This document shows, piece by piece, positions 1 through 5,918 of a DNA stretch of 8,802 nt. How positions within the stretch are numbered: the stretch's first letter is position 1; every line of letters starts with the position of its first letter. This DNA is from Flectobacillus sp. (lineage in GTDB: Bacteria > Bacteroidota > Bacteroidia > Cytophagales > Spirosomataceae). The stretch is from assembly GCA_029865665.1 (NCBI GenBank), contig JARXAV010000129.1, positions 1-8,802 of the forward strand. Direction: 5' to 3'. The notes under the pieces were generated by a model that was not told the DNA's origin, ran no database searches, and saw only the letters and a program-made list of their open reading frames with translations. The position numbers were made by a program, and so were the translations under genes.

Positions 1-3
1 CTG

Positions 4-2724
4 ATGAAATCCATGACAAACTATTTTGATACGCTCTTTTTTGGTTCGTACCTGCTTCCAGAATTGAGACAAAATAAGACGGAGGCAACATTTCAAGCCT
101 TGCTAAAACACTGGGGTACAACAAATTTTGGAGAAAAAGAACTCGTGACCAACTTACTGAATTTTAGTGCTGGAGAACACTGGTATGAAGAAGATGGAAC
201 ATTAACGCCTCTTGCCCATTTCATTGTGAAAAGTGTAAAAGCCGATGAAAGCTTGCTGTCGTTGAATCCCGATCATGTGAATGATCAACTATTCAACTTA
301 TTACTGAAAGTAGAGCCTGATTTTGCGGAAAGAAATGTCGCTCATTTCCTGAGAATTTATAAGGGTTTCGACGAATTGGATGCCTTCAATATTTTGGTGG
401 CAGAAATGCTTTTGAATAAAAATAAAGAAAAATATCTACCACTTGTGGAGGAATTATTACCCAAAATGACCTCTATATCGTCTATTTATGGGGTGGGAGA
501 GTTTTTCAAGACAAAATTCCCTGAAATTTATTCCGAAAAGAAAGTAGCCTTTCAACTCTTATTTTTAGAACAGGTAAGAACGCAAATGTTTAATACAGGA
601 GCTTCTTTTTATGCAGATTTCCAGATTTGGGATCCTGTAAAAAGAGGCTATCAGAGTTCATTTGAATTGATGATGCGAGAGGCAACCCAATCAGGGGACG
701 AACGAGTATTTGATTGCATCGTCGAAGTGTTTGGATTGGCCTGTACGAGTGATTATAAAAATCAGATCTTAAATGCTGCTTTGGCGGGCTACAAAGAGCG
801 TTTTCTACCTGTGGTATTCTCGCCTAAAGGACAATTTCCTAGCAATGCTTACAATACCGAAGAGTATTATCCAAACTTGCTTAAATTATTGACAACCGTT
901 GATTTTCAGCCTTATGAAGCGGAGGTTTGGGCTTATACCAAAAATAAATCGAAACGATTACGGGAGTTAGCTGCTATTTGTTTGGCGAAATTGGGCGAAC
1001 GAATTATTCCTGAAACGGAAAAAATGTTAGCGGATAAAAAAGCGGAGTCAAGACAAACGGCTGCGTTGCTGTTGTCGCTTCTCCGAACGGATAGAGCCAA
1101 TGAAATTTTGATGAATGCCATTGATGCTGAGAAAAATGACGATGCTCGTGACACCATGTTAGAGGCTGTGGCAGGTTTATTGCCTTCGGATGTTTCAAAA
1201 GAGGACTTGCTAGAAAAAGTGGCGAGAGCCAAAGTACGAGGCAAGTTAGACAAAGCCTTAGATTGGTGGTTGGATGAAAGCAAAATGCCTGCTTTACACT
1301 GGAAAGATACGCAGGAAGTGATTGATTCAGAGGTAATTCGTTTTCTGTTTTATCGAATGAGTAGAGCCAAGGATATTCAGACGGATAGGGAGGCAAAACC
1401 ATTGCTTTCGATGATTGACCGAGCTACAAGTGCCGACTTTGCGAAGGGATTAATGACGCTTTATTTTGACAATGGAGCAGATGCCAAATTTAAGTTTTGC
1501 TTAACACTGGTCGGAATGCTAGGCGATGACTCAATCATTGATTTATTCAAGAAAAAAATCAATGAATTTGCTGAAAGTAGTCGAGGTAAAATGGCAGAAT
1601 ATATTGTGAAGGCATTGGCGTTACAAGGGTCAACAAGAGCCTTGCGAGCAGTAGAGTTTTATTCTCGAAAATATAAAAATAAAAACAAAAATATTGGAGC
1701 GGCTGCCGTGGATTCTTTTGCGATTGCAGCTCAAGAATTGGGTATTACTCCTTATGATTTAGCCGATACCATCATTCCGAATTTTGATTTTGACGGAAGC
1801 TTCCGAACCTTTGAAGTGGGAGAGGATAGCTACCGTGCCTTTATCAATACCGACTTTAAGTTGGCCTTCTTGAATGAAGACAATAAATTGATGAAATCTC
1901 CTCCAAAAGGAATTAGTCAGGAATTAGCGGATGAGTTTAAGGAAATAGGCAAAGAAATTAAGGATATTGTCAAGTCGCAGTCGGGACGTTTAGAGCAGTA
2001 TTTGGTAATTCAACGTAAATGGACGGTTGACAAATGGCATAGCCTTTTCATGGAAAATCCTGTGATGTTTGCTTACGCCATTCGTCTTGTTTGGGGTATT
2101 TTTAACGATAAAAATGAGTTGGTCGATACCTTTATGTGTCAGCAAGACCAAACCTTAATCAACGAAAAAGGCGATGAGTTTGAATTGGCTGAAGGACTTG
2201 AGTGCGGTATTGTTCACCCAATTAGTTTATCGGAAGCACAAATTGAATATTGGACAAATGCTTTATCTGACGCTGGTTTAGAACCGATTTTCCCTCAGTT
2301 ACAACGTAACGTAGTAGCCTTAGAGGAAGCGGACGGAAATGTCAAAATTTCGAAAAAATATCAAGGTTCACAAGTCGTAGGGTATAGCTACGTAGGCACG
2401 CTAGAAAAATTAGGCTGGTACCGAGGTTCTGTAATTGACGGCGGGGCGATTGCTAGTTATTTCAAAGATTTTGCTGAATTGGGCATTACCGCCATTACCA
2501 CACAACTAGGGGGGATTGGGGTTGGCTATTTAGAATATAATGCCGAAATAGAGAGTGTGATGTTCGTGAAAAAAGGAGGAGTACGGTTTGGCAACTACGT
2601 CTATGACGAGCCGCAACACGAAAACGATGAGCGTCTGATTGCCTTCAAAGACGTGCCAACCATCGTGTACTCGGAAGTAATGTCTGATATGGAAGCACTG
2701 AATGCTTTGGCTGCACCCCTATGA
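4..2724 (+). CDS. DUF4132 (MolR/YehI-type) domain protein with HEAT-like repeats
   Basis: Large soluble protein of up to 906 residues with no signal peptide or membrane segment. Residues about 315-395 are amphipathic helices of HEAT-repeat character (LRELAAICLAKLGE, followed by similar helices). Residues about 655-845 match the DUF4132 domain: RLEQYLVIQRKWTV near 660, then RLVWGIF, then a VHP motif, then IFPQLQR near 762-768. E. coli MolR and YehI carry this domain; its biochemical activity is not established. The family occurs beside MoxR-type AAA+ ATPases and VWA proteins, which fits the next gene, so a scaffold or substrate-recognition role in that complex is a reasonable inference. The stop codon overlaps the next start (ATGA), implying coupled translation. 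The start is uncertain: the frame stays open to the window edge (CTG at 1-3), no ribosome site is visible, and another in-frame ATG lies at 13. The true N-terminus may be outside the window. Confidence 0.85.
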   Translation: MKSMTNYFDTLFFGSYLLPELRQNKTEATFQALLKHWGTTNFGEKELVTNLLNFSAGEHWYEEDGTLTPLAHFIVKSVKADESLLSLNPDHVNDQLFNLLLKVEPDFAERNVAHFLRIYKGFDELDAFNILVAEMLLNKNKEKYLPLVEELLPKMTSISSIYGVGEFFKTKFPEIYSEKKVAFQLLFLEQVRTQMFNTGASFYADFQIWDPVKRGYQSSFELMMREATQSGDERVFDCIVEVFGLACTSDYKNQILNAALAGYKERFLPVVFSPKGQFPSNAYNTEEYYPNLLKLLTTVDFQPYEAEVWAYTKNKSKRLRELAAICLAKLGERIIPETEKMLADKKAESRQTAALLLSLLRTDRANEILMNAIDAEKNDDARDTMLEAVAGLLPSDVSKEDLLEKVARAKVRGKLDKALDWWLDESKMPALHWKDTQEVIDSEVIRFLFYRMSRAKDIQTDREAKPLLSMIDRATSADFAKGLMTLYFDNGADAKFKFCLTLVGMLGDDSIIDLFKKKINEFAESSRGKMAEYIVKALALQGSTRALRAVEFYSRKYKNKNKNIGAAAVDSFAIAAQELGITPYDLADTIIPNFDFDGSFRTFEVGEDSYRAFINTDFKLAFLNEDNKLMKSPPKGISQELADEFKEIGKEIKDIVKSQSGRLEQYLVIQRKWTVDKWHSLFMENPVMFAYAIRLVWGIFNDKNELVDTFMCQQDQTLINEKGDEFELAEGLECGIVHPISLSEAQIEYWTNALSDAGLEPIFPQLQRNVVALEEADGNVKISKKYQGSQVVGYSYVGTLEKLGWYRGSVIDGGAIASYFKDFAELGITAITTQLGGIGVGYLEYNAEIESVMFVKKGGVRFGNYVYDEPQHENDERLIAFKDVPTIVYSEVMSDMEALNALAAPL

Positions 2725-3905
2725 TAGAAAACAGCGAAACCCTCAAGAAATGGCGGTTAATTCTCGGGGGAGATGAAGCCGATGGCACAGGCTGTGCCTT
2801 GTCGGATTCCGAAATACAGCTTGATAAATCGTTGTCGGCTTTATATGACTTTGACAAAAAACAAAAGTTTGATTACACAGGCGAAAAAGGCAAAGGGGGG
2901 AGCGAAGGCTCTAACCCCAGCGTTGCCCGTTGGTTGGGAGATATTCGTAATTTTTTCCCCAACAGTGTCGTCAAAGTCATGCAAAATGATGCCTTAAAAC
3001 ATCCCGAATTGCAGCGAAAATTAATGCTCGAACCTGAGATTTTGGAACAGGCGATACCCGATGTACATCTGGTAGCAACCTTGATGGAACTAGGTAAATT
3101 GATTCCTGCTAAAACAAAAGATACCGCTCGACGAGTGGTTGAAAAGGTGGTAGAAGAATTGATGCAGAAATTAGCACAAAAAACAATTTCGGCACTTTCG
3201 GGCGTATTAAATCGAACCAATCGTTTGCGAAATCCACGCTATAACGAAATAGATTGGAATACGACGATTCGTAAAAATTTAAAGCATTATCAGCCTGATT
3301 ATAAAACGATTATTCCAGAAATACGCATTGGTTTTGGACGAAAATCGAAGCGTGTCTTAAAGAATATTGTCTTATGTTTAGACCAAAGTGGTTCTATGGG
3401 AACATCGGTGGTTTATTCGGGGGTTTTCGGGGCAGTGATGGCTTCGTTGCCTCATGTAAAAACGCAAATGGTCGTGTTTGATACCCAAGTGGTGGACTTA
3501 ACCGAAGACCTAGACGACCCCGTAGATTTACTTTTTGGCGTGCAATTGGGCGGAGGAACGGATATAAATCTAGCCCTAAAATATTGTCAAGGAATCATCG
3601 AAAAACCTGATGATACGATTTTAGTATTAATCACCGATTTGTACGAAGGAGGTAATGTCGATGAAATGCAAAAACGAGCCGTAAGTTTGGTCGAATCAGG
3701 CGTACAAGTGATTTGTCTATTGGCTCTAAACGACGAGGGAAGTCCGTTTTACGACAGCCATAATGCCAAGTTTTTTGCCCGACACGAAATACCCGTATTT
3801 GCCTGCACTCCCGATATGTTCCCCGATTTGATGGCTGCCGCTATTCAGAAAAGAGACCTATTCCAATGGGCAGGAGAGAATGATTTAGCGATTAAAGGGA
3901 GGTGA
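2721..3905 (+). CDS. VWA-domain protein (MoxR-associated, YehP-like)
   Basis: Cytoplasmic 394-residue protein without signal peptide or membrane segment. The C-terminal half (from about residue 215) is a von Willebrand factor A domain with a full metal-ion-dependent adhesion site: D221-x-S223-x-S225 in LDQSGSM, T280 in GGGTD, and D306 in LITDLYEGG. The N-terminal half carries the conserved block typical of VWA proteins linked to MoxR ATPases: SVARWLGDIRNFFPNSVVKV at about 67-86, then PDVHLVATL, then a basic helical stretch containing ARRVVEKVVEEL. Such VWA proteins bind a divalent metal and act with an AAA+ chaperone to remodel targets. No such ATPase is in the window, so it is expected upstream. 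The start is well fixed: its ATG overlaps the preceding stop by four bases. A strong terminator follows 64 bases downstream, so this is the last gene of the operon. The family call is firm; the molecular substrate is unknown. Confidence 0.92.
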   Translation: MIENSETLKKWRLILGGDEADGTGCALSDSEIQLDKSLSALYDFDKKQKFDYTGEKGKGGSEGSNPSVARWLGDIRNFFPNSVVKVMQNDALKHPELQRKLMLEPEILEQAIPDVHLVATLMELGKLIPAKTKDTARRVVEKVVEELMQKLAQKTISALSGVLNRTNRLRNPRYNEIDWNTTIRKNLKHYQPDYKTIIPEIRIGFGRKSKRVLKNIVLCLDQSGSMGTSVVYSGVFGAVMASLPHVKTQMVVFDTQVVDLTEDLDDPVDLLFGVQLGGGTDINLALKYCQGIIEKPDDTILVLITDLYEGGNVDEMQKRAVSLVESGVQVICLLALNDEGSPFYDSHNAKFFARHEIPVFACTPDMFPDLMAAAIQKRDLFQWAGENDLAIKGR

Positions 3906-3943
3906 TGAGACTAGCCTAAACCCTCTTGTATGATAGTTACGGC

Positions 3944-4012
3944 TTACCGATGTATAACTCCTCTGGGATAACCCTGACAGTGGCTTTTTTGCCCTGTCAG
4001 GGTTGTTTTGTT
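3944..4012 (+). repeat. 69-bp interspersed repeat, copy 1
   Basis: This block matches 8084-8152 in the same orientation at 64 of 69 positions by direct comparison. It begins TTACCGATGTATAA, continues through CTCTGGGATA and contains a hairpin with arms AACCCTGACA. Differences are CT/TC at 3958-3959, GT/AC at 3980-3981 and T/G at 4007. It lies 38 bases after the VWA gene stop and includes that gene's likely terminator. Confidence 0.85.
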
Positions 4013-4013
4013 T
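3970..4013 (+). terminator. Intrinsic terminator of the DUF4132-VWA operon
   Basis: A perfect 11-bp stem, AACCCTGACAG (3970-3980) with CTGTCAGGGTT (3994-4004), is continued inside by GGC-TTTTTT-GCC after one unpaired T. It is followed by the T-rich run GTTTTGTTT. Strength and position indicate a terminator acting on + strand transcripts. On the - strand no T-run follows the stem, so it should not terminate well in that direction. Confidence 0.8.
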
Positions 4014-4031
4014 AAATAGTTCTGTTTTCCG

Positions 4032-4058
4032 CTTGCACTGATTTGCCATCAGGGCAAG
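4032..4058. other. Intergenic hairpin between convergent genes
   Basis: CTTGCACTGAT (4032-4042) pairs with ATCAGGGCAAG (4048-4058) around a five-base loop, with one A/G mismatch in an 11-bp stem. No T-run follows on either strand, so it is not a standard intrinsic terminator. It lies between the ends of two convergent transcription units. Confidence 0.5.
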
Positions 4059-4066
4059 TACGGTTT

Positions 4067-4081
4067 AGCGACTAAGTCGCT
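4067..4081. other. 15-bp perfect palindrome downstream of the small membrane gene cluster
   Basis: AGCGACT-A-AGTCGCT has perfect 7-bp arms around a single base. It sits seven bases beyond the last stop codon of the - strand gene cluster. It could protect or help end that transcript, but no T-run follows on the - strand. Only one copy is seen in the window. Confidence 0.5.
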
Positions 4082-4088
4082 GTTTATC

Positions 4089-4310
4089 CTATTCAATAGC
4101 AATTTGAACTGTGTCTTTTCTGGGGGTATAACTAGCGGTATCTAGCAGAATGATTTCAAGTAATGAATCGTTAAGTTGACGATATTTTTCTATGCTTTGA
4201 AACCGCTCATAATTACCTAGAATAGATTCATTTCCAGTAGTATTATCTCTTTTTCGTATTTGTACGTAATCTTGGCTTGTCGCATTAGATGGTATGTAGA
4301 AGACTGTCAT
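4089..4310 (-). CDS. Hypothetical protein, probable C-terminal part of a frameshifted gene
   Basis: This 73-residue frame begins MTVFYIPSNATSQDYVQIRK and ends KDTVQIAIE. No family is recognised with confidence; the alternating hydrophobic pattern suggests a beta-rich extracytoplasmic domain. Its ATG overlaps the upstream stop by four bases (ATGA), which could be ordinary coupling. However, the same frame is open for 16 more codons upstream of that ATG, and they read as plausible protein (ERYSTYDHPFITKKYS) flowing into the MTVFY strand. With one extra base near 4357-4360 the preceding membrane-anchored frame would continue into this one as a single protein of about 125 residues. I therefore regard it as the distal part of a broken or misread gene rather than a separate gene. 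Confidence 0.5.
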   Translation of the reverse strand: MTVFYIPSNATSQDYVQIRKRDNTTGNESILGNYERFQSIEKYRQLNDSLLEIILLDTASYTPRKDTVQIAIE

Positions 4311-4465
4311 CGAATACTTTTTTGTGATAAATGGATGGTCATAAGTTGAATAGCGTTCTCATTATTCCATAGAAACGGAATAACTAAGGATTGGTGATAT
4401 GTCAGAACAATACCTAGTATAAGGGCTAAAGATATGAGCAATGATTTTAGCGTTAGTATTTTCAT
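4307..4465 (-). CDS. Short membrane-anchored peptide, probable N-terminal part of a frameshifted gene
   Basis: A 52-residue frame starting MKILTLKSLLISLALILGIV has one strongly hydrophobic segment at about residues 5-22. This is either an uncleaved signal anchor or a signal peptide, pointing to the inner membrane. After WNNE (about residue 36) the translation loses its pattern and stops at 4307, while another frame reads on sensibly into the 4089-4310 frame. An upstream in-frame ATG at 4558 would add 31 residues but overlap the preceding gene by 65 bases. The ATG at 4465 leaves a normal 28-base gap and puts the hydrophobic segment at the N-terminus, so it is preferred. No strong Shine-Dalgarno site is seen, as is usual in Bacteroidota. 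Function is not recognised. Confidence 0.5.
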   Translation of the reverse strand: MKILTLKSLLISLALILGIVLTYHQSLVIPFLWNNENAIQLMTIHLSQKSIR

Positions 4466-4493
4466 AAAGTAGATAGAGTCTTCGCTTTTATAT

Positions 4494-4817
4494 TCATTGA
4501 TTGTATTTACGAATTGATTGGTAGATTCCAGCACAAAGGAAATATAACGAAAACCCAATTAAAAGTAAGGGAATCAGTGGATTCGTTTTCGATAAAACAG
4601 TAGCATTATCAGCTTGTTCACTCTCATAATGTTGACTAATAACGAACTCCTTAAAACGTTCGCCATCTTTTGGAGAAAAGAAAAATTGAGTAGTTGGTCT
4701 ATACTTGGTAAATAAGGTGTAACCACTCCATAAAGGTTCATCATTAAAAACTCCAACAAATAAATATGTTAGAGTTACAAAAACGAAGCAAATAAAGAAA
4801 TTGCGATTAATAGGCAT
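4494..4817 (-). CDS. Small hypothetical membrane protein with two predicted TM segments
   Basis: Encodes 107 residues. A first hydrophobic segment lies near the N-terminus (FFICFVFVTLTYLFVGVF, about 7-24) and a second near the C-terminus (PLIPLLLIGFSLYFLCAGIY, about 80-99), ending in a basic tail (RKYNQ). The roughly 55-residue hydrophilic loop between them (DGERFKEFVISQHYESEQAD) is probably periplasmic, since the basic C-terminal tail favours the cytoplasm. No family is recognised. It lies 34 bases after the 92-residue gene upstream and 28 bases before the frameshifted gene downstream, all on one strand, so the three probably form a transcription unit. The ATG at 4817 has no clear ribosome site. 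It could be an accessory of the upstream defence pair or unrelated cargo; the sequence does not decide. Confidence 0.6.
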   Translation of the reverse strand: MPINRNFFICFVFVTLTYLFVGVFNDEPLWSGYTLFTKYRPTTQFFFSPKDGERFKEFVISQHYESEQADNATVLSKTNPLIPLLLIGFSLYFLCAGIYQSIRKYNQ

Positions 4818-4851
4818 TATGTATGGCTTGGTTAATGTGATGAAGCGAAAA

Positions 4852-5130
4852 CTACGGTATGTTATTCCATTCGTCGATGATATTCAAAACTATTCTTTGA
4901 TTAGCATAAAGAAATAAAATGATTGCTCCGACTATCCCGACTGAAAAGATATTAGCAAGAATTTTATACGTACTAATATACTTATCGAAAATGGGTATGA
5001 TTGTGAGATAGCTAAATAAGGATTTCAAGGAGTTTCTATCCGTCTTTCTGATATGAAGATATTGAAAAATGCCTTTTAAAACCAAATTTAGTATGATTAA
5101 ATAGCTGGCAATTGTTGATAAATTCTTCAT
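4852..5130 (-). CDS. Small hypothetical membrane protein with two predicted TM segments
   Basis: Encodes 92 residues starting MKNLSTIASYLIILNLVLKG. Hydrophobic segments at about residues 5-24 and 57-78 (ILANIFSVGIVGAIILFLYA) are joined by a basic, aromatic-rich linker containing HIRKTDRN, which by the positive-inside rule should be cytoplasmic. No conserved family or catalytic motif is recognised. It is first of three short - strand genes spaced by about 30 bases. The upstream gap to the RloB-like gene is 107 bases and contains a degenerate repeat with hairpin potential, so this cluster may have its own promoter or be weakly read through from the defence pair. No convincing promoter is visible upstream. 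The length and hydrophobic pattern support a real gene, but homology has not been tested. Confidence 0.55.
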   Translation of the reverse strand: MKNLSTIASYLIILNLVLKGIFQYLHIRKTDRNSLKSLFSYLTIIPIFDKYISTYKILANIFSVGIVGAIILFLYANQRIVLNIIDEWNNIP

Positions 5131-5160
5131 AGTTATATTCTGATTTTATCGCTGTTTGAA

Positions 5161-5214
5161 AGCGTTATAAACCCAAGCCCACGCCACGATCGATTAGGAA
5201 ATTGTGGGGTGAGC
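5161..5214. repeat. Degenerate copy of the twin-palindrome repeat
   Basis: Shares AGCGTTA-AAAC, CAAG-CCA, CCACG, CGATTA and GTGAGC in order with 8176-8226, with a three-base insertion and about a dozen substitutions. Both palindromes are decayed here (GCGTT-ATA-AACCC; CGATT followed by AGGAAATTG). Like the other copy, it lies just downstream of the stop codon of a - strand gene. Confidence 0.6.
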
Positions 5215-5227
5215 GGGGCGGTGGCTT
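5175..5227 (-). other. Imperfect hairpin downstream of the RloB-like gene
   Basis: Arms at 5175-5185 (AAGCCCACGCC) and 5217-5227 (GGCGGTGGCTT) can pair as a GC-rich stem with bulges. It begins about ten bases after the RloB-like stop codon on the - strand and overlaps the degenerate repeat. It could mark the end of the defence transcript, but the large loop and absent T-run make intrinsic termination uncertain. Confidence 0.35.
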
Positions 5228-5237
5228 AGGTGCTTAT

Positions 5238-5918
5238 CTACGGAGTTTTATTAGAAAATAGCATTTGTTTGGCTTTATCAAGTTGGGGCTTAACAAAAAA
5301 AAGTATTACTTTTCCCAAAATATGAACTTCTGTTGAATGTAATTTTGGTTGACCGCATTCACATTCAAAATTATTCGATGAATTTTCTACTGCTGATTCA
5401 AGTTCTATTGGCATGGTTCGATTGTTAAAACCACCCTTTATTTGGTTGTTTACATAAGCTTTAAACGAACTGAATTTTGAAGTGTCTTCTAATTGTGGTT
5501 TCTCAGAATTAAGATGGTAATACTGCCATAACTCAAAACAAGGGTTACTTTGCACGACAAACCATCTTATTTTGTCTGTACAACAATCTCTAAGTATATT
5601 AATTTTGTTTCCTTCATTCCATCTATCAGTATCGATTACAAACCATACTTCGTCTTTGTAATCTTCGCTAAATTGGTAAGTTGGCGTTGTTGATTCATTG
5701 CCAAAAAACAACAATTCTGCATTCTCTTTTAATTTTGACGGATCAGACTTTCCGTTGTTATTCGGAATTGGAATTATGTCAATATTTGAAGAAAATCCTT
5801 GAAAATATTTGAAATAGTTTATTTCTGTGTCTGCTCCTTCACAAAATATATACACTTTTTTAGCTTCTTTGACTACTTCTAGTTTTTCATAAACTTTATT
5901 CCTGCTCAGATACCTCAT
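5238..5918 (-). CDS. RloB-like (AbiLii-type) TOPRIM-fold protein
   Basis: Soluble 226-residue protein matching the RloB family. Visible motifs are IFCEGADTEINYF (24-36) with the likely acidic metal ligand E27, WFVIDTDRW (92-100) with D96 and D98 forming the DxD element, and SNPCFELW (124-131), a family hallmark. Together they indicate a TOPRIM-like nuclease core. The C-terminal part (FECECGQPKLHSTEV, 184-198) contains a CxC pair. The start overlaps the end of the upstream ATPase gene by 23 bases, implying co-translation. RloB proteins occur with ATPases in restriction loci, and an AAA_21 plus RloB pair forms the lactococcal AbiL abortive-infection system. The likely role is an effector nuclease controlled by the ATPase. 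The target is unknown; tRNA or DNA cleavage would be by analogy with TOPRIM effectors of PARIS or OLD systems. All core residues are present, so the protein looks intact. Confidence 0.82.
   Translation of the reverse strand: MRYLSRNKVYEKLEVVKEAKKVYIFCEGADTEINYFKYFQGFSSNIDIIPIPNNNGKSDPSKLKENAELLFFGNESTTPTYQFSEDYKDEVWFVIDTDRWNEGNKINILRDCCTDKIRWFVVQSNPCFELWQYYHLNSEKPQLEDTSKFSSFKAYVNNQIKGGFNNRTMPIELESAVENSSNNFECECGQPKLHSTEVHILGKVILFFVKPQLDKAKQMLFSNKTP

Noticed and set aside
933..1402. Two antisense open frames of 116 and 132 codons inside the DUF4132 gene
   Set aside because: They lie opposite a well-supported coding region and their translations show no domain; they are by-products of the sense codon pattern.
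2645..3220. Short open frames on both strands around the start of the VWA gene
   Set aside because: All overlap the recognised VWA family sequence in other frames and lack any protein-like features.
4574..4759. 61-codon - strand frame inside the 107-residue membrane protein
   Set aside because: Fully contained in a longer frame with a better membrane-protein pattern and normal gene spacing.
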